In this document: one piece after another, positions 47,772 to 56,863 of the stretch
How the letters are laid out: every line of letters starts with the position of its first letter
How positions within the stretch are numbered: the first letter of the stretch is position 1
NCBI RefSeq assembly: GCF_029909975.1
Contig: NZ_CP094516.1
Location: forward strand, 7,604,501-7,668,500
DNA: 64,000 nt
Source of the DNA: Bradyrhizobium sp. ISRA430
GTDB lineage: Bacteria; Pseudomonadota; Alphaproteobacteria; Rhizobiales; Xanthobacteraceae
Reading direction: 5' to 3'
Translations under genes and position numbers: made by a program
Notes under the pieces: generated by a model
What the model was told of the DNA's origin: nothing
What the model saw: the letters and a program-made list of their open reading frames with translations, nothing else
The model's database searches: none

Positions 47772-48007
47772 CGCTAAAAAAATGCGTTTCTTCCTCGCAA
47801 CAGCAGGAATAGTGCACTCGATTCGAATAATGGTTTATGCGTTGGCCGGTCAAACGGCGACGGCAGCGAGTGCTGCTCTCTTTCTGTGATGTAATATGAG
47901 AGCGTTGCATGGCCAATCATGACCTTGTCTCGGGAAGCCTCCTGGCACTGACCGCGGCCGGTATCGCGCTGCTTTGCTCGAGCCTGCTCGCCTTTGCCTT
48001 GATCTAA
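47772..48007 (+). repeat. duplicated 236-bp unit, copy 2 (intact peptide frame)
   Basis: Second copy of the unit at 46587-46822, about 1.2 kb downstream in the same direction. It holds the intact 32-codon frame at 47909-48007. Conservation of the upstream part as well as the frame suggests that regulatory sequence was copied too. Confidence 0.8.
47909..48007 (+). CDS. 32-residue single-span membrane peptide
   Basis: MANHDLVSGSLLALTAAGIALLCSSLLAFALI. After six polar residues nearly the whole peptide is one hydrophobic helix. The related copy 1 retains about the same residues with conservative changes, which hints at past selection on the protein. There is no strong ribosome site. It could be a small membrane protein or a type I toxin-like peptide; this is inference only. 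Confidence 0.5.
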   Translation: MANHDLVSGSLLALTAAGIALLCSSLLAFALI

Positions 48008-48235
48008 AGCGAACACGCTGACTGCGTTTCACGCCTTACGCATTCAGCCTCACGCCTGGGATGCTACACATGAGAGTGAAACTCTGAACCGCTTCAGGTA
48101 CCCCGGGAGCGAGACTACCCCTGGTTGTTTCAATGTGAGGCGGTCGCTCATGCAGAAGCACCTCAGGGGCGGCAGCAAGATCGATCCGAAACTGCAAGAG
48201 AGCTGTTCGACGACGAACCTCGTGAGTCGCTAGCG

Positions 48236-48484
48236 ATGAAAAAGTACTATTTTGATATCCGCCACGGCAGCCAATTCATTCGCGACGATGAAGGTGTGGA
48301 GTTTCCAAACGCCGAGTCAGTGCGGCAAGAGGCGACCACTACACTCTCGGAGATCGCTCGCGAGTGCGTCAGAGGCGGGCCGCAGCACCGCATCGCAGTT
48401 GAAGTGCGCGATGATCATGGCCCTATATTGGAGGCGAGCGTAAGCTTCACGGTGAAGCTGCACGGTAGTGTCCGCTTAGGATAG
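48236..48484 (+). CDS. DUF6894-like small protein
   Basis: 82 aa from ATG 48236: MKKYYFDIRHGSQFIRDDEGVEFPNAESVRQEATTTLSEIARECV, then IAVEVRDDHGPILEASVSFTV. This fits the DUF6894 family, where a YFDI/YFF-strand start, a DDEG turn and a helix rich in E and A are conserved. Many copies occur in Bradyrhizobium genomes. Function unknown. Longer in-frame starts at 48125 are not supported. Confidence 0.75.
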   Translation: MKKYYFDIRHGSQFIRDDEGVEFPNAESVRQEATTTLSEIARECVRGGPQHRIAVEVRDDHGPILEASVSFTVKLHGSVRLG

Positions 48485-48504
48485 TCGTGAAAAGGTCCCC
48501 TAGC

Positions 48505-48665
48505 CCTAGGCCGGCCTTGTGTTCGGCCGGCTGCCCTTGTCGCGGAACAGGAAGGGATAGTTGATCTTCTCGATGTGGATGCGGCCGTTGATCGGTTCGA
48601 CGGCGGACGAGCTTGGGCGCGGAGGCTTCGGGATCGGCGTAGGGGCGAGGTTCGGCGTACTTCAC
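48505..48665 (-). pseudogene. small conserved hypothetical protein remnant
   Basis: On the minus strand, KYAEPRPYADPEASAPKLV and, one frame over, EPINGRIHIEKINYPFLFRDKGS match a small conserved rhizobial protein (a K-L-V region, then NGRIHIEKIN-PFLF). A frameshift near 48610 and a truncated end make it nonfunctional. Confidence 0.5.
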
Positions 48666-48666
48666 T

Positions 48667-48954
48667 TTAGGTCCATGAAATTTCGCGATTCAGGCTTGAT
48701 ATAACCTGCCGCAGGCTGATGCTTCGCAAGAACGAGTGCCACTGAGACGGGCCCAAAAAGCCCATTCTCCCGCCTCCAGCATCCCACACAGCCACGGCAT
48801 GCCCGCCCAATCCCGCGTCGTGGGCTCGCATCTCCAGAGCATGCAGTTCTTGCTGCTTTTCGCCATCGGGTAGTCGGCCAAACCGCTGATCCAGCGGAAA
48901 AATGATCATGTCTTGGCCTTGTTCGCGAATATGCGCGAGCTTGAGAGTGGGCAT
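48667..48954 (-). CDS. conserved hypothetical protein
   Basis: 95 aa from ATG 48954: MPTLKLAHIREQGQDMIIFPLDQRFGRLPDGEKQQELHALEMRAHDAGLGGHAVAVWD, ending near LRSISLRQVISSLNREISW. The strand-helix-strand order and the final LR-I-V-SLN-E-SW segment match a short family seen repeatedly in Bradyrhizobium. An in-frame extension to 48987 has weaker support. Function unknown. Confidence 0.65.
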   Translation of the reverse strand: MPTLKLAHIREQGQDMIIFPLDQRFGRLPDGEKQQELHALEMRAHDAGLGGHAVAVWDAGGGRMGFLGPSQWHSFLRSISLRQVISSLNREISWT

Positions 48955-49055
48955 CGATTTTCTCGAAAATTGATTCGGAAACGTCAATCAACTTACCCGA
49001 GCTTGCCTCACTGTGCCACTTTACGCGAACTCCTCCATCAACCTTATGGCCCCCT

Positions 49056-49265
49056 ATGCCACGGCTGGCCCCGGTCCGCATCGATCGCGCGAGGGATGAC
49101 ACTCGCTGGGGCGATGCGGTCTACGCTGCGCAAGCCCAGAAGCGCCAAGTGAACTGCCACTCGGTCGAGGATCTGAACCTGGACGCTGTTGCGGACCAGG
49201 TGGCCCGCGAATTCCCGGACTATATCGTTTCGCCGGGCCCCATCGTAGCGCCGCACGCTCCTTAA
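49056..49265 (+). CDS. possible small hypothetical protein
   Basis: 69 codons: MPRLAPVRIDRARDDTRWGDAVYAAQAQKRQVNCHSVEDLNLDAVADQVAREFPDYIV. The composition is protein-like, but the start has no clear ribosome site and overlaps frames on the other strand. Reported at low confidence. Confidence 0.3.
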   Translation: MPRLAPVRIDRARDDTRWGDAVYAAQAQKRQVNCHSVEDLNLDAVADQVAREFPDYIVSPGPIVAPHAP

Positions 49266-49493
49266 GTGACGCCAGAACGCAGTCTTCTGACACGCTGATC
49301 CCACAATTGCTGCTTACGCGCGATTGCCATGGGCATTTCGCGACGAGGATTCCCGACCTGCTCAGCGTTGCGCTCGTGCGACGGCGGCCGCCGAAATCCA
49401 TCGAAGAAAACGGCCAAACGCGGGAATTAAGCGTGAGCGCGCGGGCGATCGCACCAAAAGTCGCACCCGAATTTGCTACTCGCCTAAGGAACC

Positions 49494-49757
49494 ATGTCCG
49501 GGGGCGACTCAATGGTTACTGACGACACCAAAGGTGTGGCTCATCGAGTCCCATTCGATCCGCCACGTGGGGCAACGTACATGTCTGTTGACGGTGTCAC
49601 CATTGGCAACTGCCTCGTGCTGAACACGGGCAACGATGGTGCCCTGCTGGAGCCCGTCCTGCCGACGTTTAACGAGTTCTTCTTGATCTTCACTCCAATC
49701 TCAGCGGCGCGCCAGGTTTTCCGACGGTGCAAGAGGGCCGCGCGTTCAGGGCACTAA
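49494..49757 (+). CDS. PilZ-like hypothetical protein, probably truncated
   Basis: 87 aa. SVDGVTIGNCLVLNTGNDGALLEPV, then FFLIFTPISAARQVFRRCKRAARSG resembles the PilZ-like small proteins common in Bradyrhizobium (the GALL turn and the F-L-F-P strand before a W/R-rich end). The usual C-terminal IGVEF-type strand is missing, so the gene may be cut short. TAAGGA stands before the ATG. Confidence 0.5.
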   Translation: MSGGDSMVTDDTKGVAHRVPFDPPRGATYMSVDGVTIGNCLVLNTGNDGALLEPVLPTFNEFFLIFTPISAARQVFRRCKRAARSGH

Positions 49758-49873
49758 GATGGAGGTCCAATATGAGCGCAAGCAGCCGTGCTTCGCGCGG
49801 CAGAAGACGAAGGACTACCGAATTGGCGGTAGTTTGAGGCCTGACCCATCAAATTCGGTTGGTAGTGAAGAAT

Positions 49874-50194
49874 ATGTCCTTCGACCCGATGGCCGCAGCG
49901 ATTGATTGGCTGGACGCCTACCGCGCTGGCGATCTCGACACGATTTTACGAATGTACGCTGATAACGCAGTGACCGATTGTAGTTGCTGCGTCAAAGAAA
50001 TCGTTACCGACAAAGTGCGGCTGAGAACGTTCTTGGCGGAGCGTCTGAAGGATTGCGGGGCTTCTGATTTGGACGATCTTCAACCCATAGCTGATGGCGC
50101 GTCCGTCTCATACGCCGCGCCCAACAGGGTAGTGCACGCTATCTTGGAGTTCGGCACTGACGGCAAGATAGTCCGCATGCGTTGGTCGGACTAA
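49874..50194 (+). CDS. SnoaL/NTF2-like protein
   Basis: 106 aa from ATG 49874: MAAAIDWLDAYRAGDLDTILRMYADNAVTDCSC, then VHAILEFGTDGKIVRMRWSD. This is the cone-shaped NTF2-like fold (SnoaL-like), used for small-molecule binding or catalysis. The start chosen avoids the short extension to 49859. It stands alone between decayed stretches; ligand unknown. Confidence 0.75.
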   Translation: MSFDPMAAAIDWLDAYRAGDLDTILRMYADNAVTDCSCCVKEIVTDKVRLRTFLAERLKDCGASDLDDLQPIADGASVSYAAPNRVVHAILEFGTDGKIVRMRWSD

Positions 50195-50350
50195 CACTCA
50201 TCGCGCGGTTCAGCTATTGCGTGAGCGTCACGAGAGGATCATCGTGCCCGGCCTTGACTTGCGCGGAATGCTTTGGATTGGCCGATTTGACGCTGCCGTT
50301 GCGTGATGATGGGGTGATCGCGGGTTGGAGCGGGCAACGGGGACCTCGGA

Positions 50351-50530
50351 ATGACCAGCGAGTCGCAGCTACGCGAGAAGCTTCGGAAGATCGAGGCGTT
50401 GTTCGCGGGGGCCGGAACTGCTGGTGAGCGCCTTGCGGCGGAAGCTGCGCTACAGCGGGTGCGTGCCCGGGTCGAAGAGCTCGCTCGCCACGATCCACCG
50501 ATCGAGCGCAATTCTCAACGCCGGAAGAGG
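50351..50530 (+). pseudogene. N-terminal fragment of a conserved hypothetical gene, cut by the IS21 remnant
   Basis: MTSESQLREKLRKIEALFAGAGTAGERLAAEAALQRVRARVEELARHDPPIE is the helical N-terminus (DUF2786-like) of a longer protein common in rhizobia. After this point the sequence stops matching, and IS21 sequence begins shortly downstream. The rest of the gene is lost. Confidence 0.6.
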
Positions 50531-50624
50531 GAAGGGGCCCTGTTGTCTCAAGCGAGAACGAAGCAGAGAACACGGCGATTGACGATGAGTCTAGCAACAT
50601 CGGATACCGGTAGCCGCTTCTGTG

Positions 50625-51762
50625 AACTCTACAAGGCCTGGGAAAGCCGCCTGTCGGTGACGATGCGCCAATCGCATGCCGTCGGCGACAAGCTGTTCGT
50701 GGACTATTCGGGCGACGGCGTGCCGGTGACCGCCTGACCGGCGAGATCCGCAACGCGCAGATCTTTGTCGCAGTGCTGGGCGCCTCGGGCTTCACCTAAG
50801 CGCAGGCGACTTGGACGCAAGGGCTGGCCGACTGGATCAGCGGTCATGTCGGCGCGTTCGAGGCGATCGGCGGCGTGCCGGCGCTGGTCGTACCCGACAA
50901 TGCCAAGACCGCCGTGATCAAGGCGTGCTTCTACGATCCGCAGATCAATCGCAGCTACGCTGAGATGGCGGCGCATTACGGCACGGCAATCCTGCCAGCG
51001 CGGCCACGCCGTCCGCAGGCGGTATTAGTAATCGAGCGCTGGCTTATCGGGGGCCTGCGCCACAGCATCTTCCATAGCCTCGCCGAGCTCAATGCCGCGA
51101 TCGGCGCGATGTTGCACAGGATCAATGACGAACGCCCGATCCGCCGGCTCGGCGTGACGCGCCGGCATTTGTTCAATGAGATCGATCGGCCGGCGCTGAA
51201 GGCCTTGCCTGCGACGCCCTACGTCTTCGCCGAATGGCGTATCCGTCAGCATCGACTATCACGTCGACTTCGAGGGTCACTACTACAGCGTTCCGCATCG
51301 CTTCGTCCGCGCCGAGGTCGAGGTGCGGCTCACTGCCCGCACGGTGGAGATCTTCCACAAGGGCGAGCGGATTGCCGCGCATCAGCGCATGAGCAGCAAT
51401 CACAAGCACACCACCGTGCCCGAGCGCATGGCCTCCAGTCATCGGCGTTACGCCGGCTGGACCATCGAGCGCATCCGTAAGGATGCCGCGGCGATCGGGC
51501 CTCCGACGTTGGCACTGTGCAATCTTATCCTCGACGAGCGACCGCATCCGAGCAGGGCTTCCGCGCCTGTCTCGGCATCATCAGGCTTGCCCGATCCTAT
51601 GGCCGCGAACAGCTCGAAGCCGCCGCCGCGCGTGCGATCGACATCAGCGCGGGCACTTACGGCCCGGTCAAATCGATTCTCGCCAACAACCTCGATCGTC
51701 GTCCTGAACACGGGACTGCGATCGTCCACGCTAACATCCGCGGGCCGCGCTACTACAATTAG
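50625..51762 (+). pseudogene. istA: istA transposase, broken
   Basis: Fragments in several frames: LYKAWESRLSVTMRQSHAVGDKLFVDYSGDGVPVT, then [49 protein letters not shown], then [24 protein letters not shown]. They contain the DDE region of IS21 transposases. Premature stops (for example TAA near 50797) and shifts destroy the frame. About 25 codons are missing at the 5' end. Confidence 0.8.
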
Positions 51763-51772
51763 GAGAACAGAC

Positions 51773-52620
51773 GTGCTGACCCATCCGACACTCGATCAGC
51801 TCCACGCTCTTGGCCTGCATGGCATGGCCAAGGCCTTTATCGATATCCAGGCTTCTGGCGAGGCCAATGGCCTCGGTCATGCCGAATGGCTGGCGCTGCT
51901 GCTCGATCGCGAATCCTCCCTGCGTGGCGACAAGCGCCTCTCCGCTCGCCTGCACTACGCCAAGCTGCGCCAGCAGGCTGCGTCGAGGACATCGATTACC
52001 GCACGCCGCGCGGCCTCGATCGCGCGCTGTTCGCTTAACTTGCCGAAGGCGGTTGGATCGATGCGCATACCAATCTCCTGATCTGCGGACCCGCCGGTGT
52101 CGACAAAAGCTGGCTTGCCTCGGCGCTCGGCAATAAGGCCTGCCGCGACAACCGCTCGGTGCTGTATCAGCGCGTACCGCGACTGTTCTCGGAGCTTGCT
52201 CTGGCGCGCGGCGATGGCCGCCATCAACGCCTCCTGCGCGTGCTCGGCCGCGTCGATCTTCTGATCCTCGACGATTGGGGCCTCGAGCCGCTCGATGCCG
52301 CCGCTCGCCACGATCTCCTGGAGATCCTCGAAGATCGCTATGGCTGCCGCTCCACCATCGTCACCAGCCAGCTCCCTGTGGACCAGTGGCACGCGCTGAT
52401 GGTCGCCACCGCGATCCTCGACCGGCTCCTGCACCACAGCCACGTGCTGACCATCCGCGGCGACAGCTACCGGCTCCGCCAAGCGAAAGAGCGGCCTCAT
52501 CAAGCCGCCCGCCGCCGACGGCCCTCCGGTCGGCTCCGCCTCCCTCCGTCCCGTCAGCGGCGGAGCCAACCTTCAACCGACATCATGAACCCGAGGGTGG
52601 GGGCAGTTCTTCATGACGCA
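51773..52620 (+). pseudogene. istB: istB ATPase helper, broken
   Basis: GTG 51773 after AGGAGA opens LTHPTLDQLHALGLHGMAKAFIDIQ. The Walker A region is damaged near 52090-52110 (GPAGVDKSWLA where GVGKSWLA is expected). Walker B DLLILDDWGLEPLD is near 52255. Later SRSTIVTSQLPVDQWH-like and LTIRGDSYRLRQ remain. A TAA near 52037 and shifts make it inactive. Confidence 0.82.
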
Positions 52621-52904
52621 AAGGAGGCAGTTCCAGATGGCGTTTGACAGGGGAGGCGGGCCTCTGAAGCAAGCAGATATAAATGTGCTCACGGTAAACC
52701 CCTCTACCGGCCCTCATTATTTACTCACCACCTGCAGCGCAATGCGTAGCTCGTAAAAAGCCTGATACGATCAAGACCCGGCTTTGGGGACAACATTGCT
52801 GAAAACGATGCGGCGGGGGTTGCGGCTCGCGGCAGCTCTTGACCGTCATCTGCTATCGCGGCAACGAGAACAACCAGAGCAGATCGAGATGATGAGAACA
52901 GGGT

Positions 52905-53423
52905 GTGGCTGTGACGGATCAATCCCAAGCATCGGAGTTGCCGTCGGTCTTGCAGAGATCGTCGAAAGGCTTTCGTCGGATATTTGCTCTTGTAGCCGTG
53001 TTGCTCGCTTTTTGCGCCGGAGCCTATTTTTGGACGAATATCGAAACGTCTGCCGAGGCGCCGCCGGCGCATGAAGTCGTGCCTCCCACGCTTGGCTTGT
53101 CATCTGAGGATAGGGCCGTCCTTTTGGGGATCCAATCGGGGCAGCAGAAGACAGCCGATGAAATTGCCGAGCTCAATCGCAACGTCGATGCGCAGCAAGC
53201 CGATCTAAAGCGGATCTCGGATCAGATCGCAGCCCTGACCCAAAGAATCGAGAAGCTGCAGAATCCTGCGCCTGTTGCTTCTCCTGCTCCTGCGGCTTCT
53301 CCGCCACCCGTGCGCACCACATCCAAGCCGGCCAAGAGAGACGTCCGGCCGTCGAAACCGCAGGGTCCGGTTTCTGTCGGAGGCGCGCCGCTGACTGCGG
53401 AGCCGAGCACGGAACAGCGCTGA
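52905..53423 (+). CDS. single-span membrane protein with coiled coil
   Basis: 172 aa. A short cytoplasmic N-terminus is followed by one span (FALVAVLLAFCAGAYFW, near residues 27-45), a coiled coil (EIAELNRNVDAQQADLKRISDQIAALTQRIEKLQ, near 85-120) and a P/A/K-rich tail. Such proteins occur near secretion and envelope genes, but no family is certain. A GTG start at 52905 or 52911 is possible. Function unknown. Confidence 0.6.
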   Translation: MAVTDQSQASELPSVLQRSSKGFRRIFALVAVLLAFCAGAYFWTNIETSAEAPPAHEVVPPTLGLSSEDRAVLLGIQSGQQKTADEIAELNRNVDAQQADLKRISDQIAALTQRIEKLQNPAPVASPAPAASPPPVRTTSKPAKRDVRPSKPQGPVSVGGAPLTAEPSTEQR

Positions 53424-53519
53424 TTGCCACAAAATGCCTGCCATATGACGCTGCGCCTTCCAACGACGTAAGGACGCGGAAACCAACGGTCCACCATCTT
53501 GATCGGCAGGCCGAGCCTC

Positions 53520-54116
53520 TCATTGCTCCGCGTGGTTTCGGAAATCCTCTGCGAGGCGCAAGAAGTTCATAAGCAGGACGTGCCCCTGTGAGGTAAGGAT
53601 CGACTCGGGATGGAACTGGACGCCATAGGTGGGATAATAGCGGTGCGTGAGGGCCATGATCTCGCCTTCCTCCGAACGCGCCGTCACTATGAGGTTCTGC
53701 GCACATGACTGATCAAGCTCGACGCTAAGAGAATGGTAGCGCCCGACGCCAAGCGGGGTTGGCAGCCCCTTGAATAACCCTCGGCCGTCATGCGCAACGT
53801 ATGAGCACCGACCGTGCATGGGCCGATGCGCACGCGCCACCCGTCCTCCGAAAACGCTCGCAATACACTGATGTCCAAGGCAGATGCCGAGAATTGGTAC
53901 GCGTCCTGAAAGCTCGCGGACCACTGCTGTCGATATTCCTGCCTCAGTTGGGGTGCAGGGGCCGGGCGATATGACCACCGCGCGCGGCTTGAGACCAACG
54001 AGCTCGCTGATGCTGATAGCGTCGTTTCGGATTACTTCCGTTCCTTCACTGAGCTTGTGGAAATAGCGGGCAATGTTGAACACGAAGGAATCGTAATTAT
54101 CGATGATGACAATCAA
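53520..54116 (-). CDS. pabA: pabA, aminodeoxychorismate synthase glutamine amidotransferase
   Basis: 198 aa class I glutamine amidotransferase. It begins with IIDNYDSFVFNIARYF. The oxyanion motif is SPGPCTPTEAG. The catalytic cysteine is in ILGICLGHQCIA (near residue 78). The His/Glu pair is in VQFHPESILT. It releases ammonia for PabB. It overlaps pabB by 4 bp downstream, so the two are coupled. TrpG is the alternative; the PabB-type partner decides. Confidence 0.88.
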   Translation of the reverse strand: MIVIIDNYDSFVFNIARYFHKLSEGTEVIRNDAISISELVGLKPRAVVISPGPCTPTEAGISTAVVRELSGRVPILGICLGHQCIASVFGGRVARAHRPMHGRCSYVAHDGRGLFKGLPTPLGVGRYHSLSVELDQSCAQNLIVTARSEEGEIMALTHRYYPTYGVQFHPESILTSQGHVLLMNFLRLAEDFRNHAEQ

Positions 54117-55522
54117 AATGCACCAGCTAGTTCAGAACCAAATGCATCAAAGATTCGCTCTGCCTTGGCGAGCGTTTCCTCGTATTCGGCCTCGGGCTCC
54201 GACATGGCCGTTATACCGCTGCCCGCATGAAACACAGCCAGGTCGCCATCGATCGTGACAGTGCGGATCGCAATGTTTGTGTCCATGTGCCCGTTGAAGC
54301 CGATGAAGCCGATCGCCCCGCAATAGACCTCTCGCGCTATGCGCTCGATTTCTGTAATAATTTCCATCGATCGCAGCTTTGGCGCTCCCGTAATGGAGCC
54401 GCCGGGAAAGCAAGCTCGGAGCAGGCTAACGGCGTCTTCGTCTCCGGCAAGTTCCCCCTTAACGATCGACACGAGATGGTGCACCGAGGCATAGGACTCG
54501 AGATTGCACAGGGCTGGAACCTCGACCGAATGCGCAGTGCAAACGCGTGACAGATCGTTACGCAAAAGGTCGACAATCATCGTGTTCTCGGCATGATCCT
54601 TTTCGGAAGCGAGGAGAACAGCCGCACGGCGCTGGTCTTCCTTGGAATCAGGCGAACGCGCGATCGTGCCCTTGATAGGTCGTGTCTCGACTTGTCGCCC
54701 CTCAAGCTTCAGGAATCGTTCCGGCGAACTTGATGTGATGGTCAGCTTTCCGTATCGTAGCAGGGCCGCAAAAGGCGCCGGATTCAATGTTCGTAGCTGG
54801 CAGTAGAAGGCGAGCGGATCAAACGAGGTCGACAGGCGGGTGCTGAAACGCTGCGCAATATTCGTTTGGAACACGTCACCAGCCAGGATCAAGTCGATCA
54901 CGCGTTGTACCGCCGCAATGTAGTCCTCGCGGCTGAAGTTCGAGCGCCATGCGCCCGCTTTGCTGGGACAACCATTCTGTGGCGCCTTTGGACCGGCAAT
55001 CAATGCTCCAAACTGGTCGGCTCGACGGCGCGCTCGTTCCCTCCGTCGCACGGGATCCTGCTCCGGCCATCCGGTCGAGACGATCCAGCATTTGTTATCC
55101 CGGTGGTCGAAGCTGATGACCACGTCATAGAAATGCAGGATGGATTGGGGCAAACCCAGACCGGCAATTGCCGGCGCAGACAATCGCTCCAATGTCCTGT
55201 TCATGTCGTAGGCAAGGTAGCCTGCCGTTCCTCCCTGGAAAGGCGGGAGATCGGGACGATGCTCTTGCGGGTACTTCGCGAGCAGCGTGCGAAGGACCTT
55301 CCATGGATCGGCCTCGAGAGTCAGTCCGTTCCAACTGGCTTGGCCGTTTACTACCCTATAGGTGCTGAACGGGTCGCACGTCAGATATGAGTAGCGCCCA
55401 AGCAGCTCGTGCCTTGCTGCGCTATCGAGAAACGTGAGATGCGATCGATGCCCAAGACGTCGCATCACTGTGACAGGTTCGACCCACTGCAACTCGCGAA
55501 CGTACATCGGTTTATCGGTCAC
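54113..55522 (-). CDS. pabB: pabB, aminodeoxychorismate synthase component I
   Basis: 469 aa chorismate-binding enzyme. The diagnostic segment is RPIKGTIARSPD (near residue 280), where PIKGT with lysine marks PabB; anthranilate synthase TrpE has PIAGT. Other motifs are FQTNIAQRFS, DLLRNDLSRVC, FPGGSITGAPKLRSMEIITEIE and YCGAIGFIGF. With PabA it makes aminodeoxychorismate for p-aminobenzoate and folate. No pabC lyase gene is adjacent. First gene of a two-gene unit. Confidence 0.9.
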   Translation of the reverse strand: MTDKPMYVRELQWVEPVTVMRRLGHRSHLTFLDSAARHELLGRYSYLTCDPFSTYRVVNGQASWNGLTLEADPWKVLRTLLAKYPQEHRPDLPPFQGGTAGYLAYDMNRTLERLSAPAIAGLGLPQSILHFYDVVISFDHRDNKCWIVSTGWPEQDPVRRRERARRRADQFGALIAGPKAPQNGCPSKAGAWRSNFSREDYIAAVQRVIDLILAGDVFQTNIAQRFSTRLSTSFDPLAFYCQLRTLNPAPFAALLRYGKLTITSSSPERFLKLEGRQVETRPIKGTIARSPDSKEDQRRAAVLLASEKDHAENTMIVDLLRNDLSRVCTAHSVEVPALCNLESYASVHHLVSIVKGELAGDEDAVSLLRACFPGGSITGAPKLRSMEIITEIERIAREVYCGAIGFIGFNGHMDTNIAIRTVTIDGDLAVFHAGSGITAMSEPEAEYEETLAKAERIFDAFGSELAGAF

Positions 55523-55661
55523 CGGCGGCTGACGTCGTGAAAGTGCCGTACCATCTGTTGCCCCACCCGATGAGAATGACGCTTGTCTGCGATGGCCGGA
55601 AACTTGAGGTCCATTGCCAAGTTAACCCGGCGGTGGACTTTTTGCTGCGGCAGCACCTGGA

Positions 55662-55979
55662 TCATCCTGCCGTGGAGGCGAAAGGGGTATCTATTGATAC
55701 ATTGTAGTCGGCCGCGAACCGCAGCTCGCGGAGCGGTCGGACCCGTTTAATCGACTCCTGGTAGAGATCGTGCGCTTTGTAAGCTGCGAGCTCCGCCTCG
55801 CTGTCGAACTCGCCATAGACCACGATGTCGATATCGTTGCCGAGCTGATCGGTCTTGCGGTTGCGGGCAACCTCAAGCCGGCGCGCATGTGGTATCGTGG
55901 TGAGAAGCGAAAGACCTTCGATGATCTGGTCGATATGCGCCTCGTCCTTGGCGCTGAAGAAGACGATGTGACGAATCAT
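55662..55979 (-). CDS. Dabb-domain stress-responsive A/B barrel protein
   Basis: 105 aa from ATG 55979: MIRHIVFFSAKDEAHIDQIIEGLSLLTTIPHARRLEVARNRKTDQLGNDIDIVVYGEFDSEAELAAY. This is the Dabb (dimeric alpha-beta barrel) fold. Members are small proteins acting in stress or in aromatic ring chemistry. It sits between pabB and bioR on the same strand as both; function in this block is unknown. A 12-residue upstream extension to 56012 is less likely. Confidence 0.8.
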   Translation of the reverse strand: MIRHIVFFSAKDEAHIDQIIEGLSLLTTIPHARRLEVARNRKTDQLGNDIDIVVYGEFDSEAELAAYKAHDLYQESIKRVRPLRELRFAADYNVSIDTPFASTAG

Positions 55980-56113
55980 GGCCGTCCGTGGAGATGTCGC
56001 TAGCGGGGGCATAACTATCTGGGAATAGAACCCGTTGCAATGAGGCTAGTCGCTTGCCGCATGATCGTCGCTTGCGATCGTCGGCGATCCGCAATGAAGC
56101 TTGACAGATTTGC

Positions 56114-56749
56114 TCAGGACGCCGGAAGCGCAAGGCGCTCAATGGTTTGAATGTGTCGCGTAAGCAGGTTACAGGCTTGATCGATGTTGCGCGTTCGCAA
56201 GGCTTGCAGAATCAGGCGGTGATCTTGATTGGAGCGCGGTCGCCAGCCCACCGACCGCGCCATCGCGAACACCAATCGAGAATTGGCAAGCTGCAGTCCA
56301 TCGAGGCTCGCGAGCAGACGCGGCATTCCGCAGGGGGCGACCAAGGCTTGATGAAAGGCGCGGTTGGCCATTTCAAACTCCTCGATCGTCTTTGCATTGT
56401 CTCCTTCGGTCAAGGCGAGCTCGATCCGAGCCAAATGAGCTGTTGTGAGCCTTGGCCCCGAATGGCGCAATGCCACCACTTCGAGCGCGGCGCGCATTTC
56501 GGCGATCTCCTTCACTGAGTGGGTATCGAGCGGGGCCACCCGAACACCGCGACGCGGCACAGCGACAACAAGATGTTGTGCCTGCAGCTGCCGAAAGGCC
56601 TCGCGCACCGGGACGTGGCTGGAATTGAATTCTCGTGCAACGTGATCCTGACGAAGTGGCGCGCCTGGCTCTAAGGCGCCGCTGATAATGCGCTCAGCGA
56701 TCGAGTCCGCGATGCGCGCGACCGTCGTCATGTTGTCAGCAGTGATCAT
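56114..56749 (-). CDS. bioR: bioR, GntR-family biotin regulator
   Basis: 211 aa, GntR family with an FCD ligand domain. The N-terminal winged helix contains IISGALEPGAPLRQDHVAREFNSSHVPVREAFRQLQAQHLV, and the C-terminal helices carry the FCD metal/ligand residues. It is divergent from bioB. BioR of alphaproteobacteria recognises TTATCTATAA, and two such sites lie before bioB, with a weaker one at its own start. That context turns a general GntR call into BioR. Confidence 0.82.
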   Translation of the reverse strand: MITADNMTTVARIADSIAERIISGALEPGAPLRQDHVAREFNSSHVPVREAFRQLQAQHLVVAVPRRGVRVAPLDTHSVKEIAEMRAALEVVALRHSGPRLTTAHLARIELALTEGDNAKTIEEFEMANRAFHQALVAPCGMPRLLASLDGLQLANSRLVFAMARSVGWRPRSNQDHRLILQALRTRNIDQACNLLTRHIQTIERLALPAS

Positions 56750-56752
56750 AGA

Positions 56753-56762
56753 TTATCTACCG
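56753..56762. promoter_or_regulatory. weak BioR-like site at the bioR start
   Basis: TTATCTACCG shares the left half of the BioR box TTATCTATAA, a few bases upstream of the bioR ATG. It may allow autoregulation. The right half is poor. Confidence 0.4.
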
Positions 56763-56817
56763 CAATAACCGGTGCATTTGCGAGGCAGCTCGATTAGCAT
56801 CTCTTTGAGAGCAATGA

Positions 56818-56846
56818 CTATAGATAATTCACGCGATTATCTACAA
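56818..56846. promoter_or_regulatory. two BioR boxes upstream of bioB
   Basis: CTATAGATAA (56818-56827; TTATCTATAG on the other strand) and TTATCTACAA (56837-56846) each match the BioR palindrome TTATCTATAA at 9 of 10 positions. They end 17 bp before the bioB ATG, a position suited to repression. Confidence 0.75.
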
Positions 56847-56863
56847 TTGGGCGGGGTTGGGTT

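Larger units (their letters stand above)
50600..52649 (+). mobile_element. IS21-family element remnant
   Basis: Contains decayed istA and istB. The right end GGCGTTTGACA (ending 52649) fits an IS21 terminus that begins TGTC on the other strand. No left end is seen, so the element is 5'-truncated. Confidence 0.7.

Noticed and set aside
55570..55707. Short plus-strand frame MRMTLVCDGRKLEVHCQVNPAV
   Set aside because: 45 codons, no ribosome site, overlaps the Dabb gene on the other strand; not supported.
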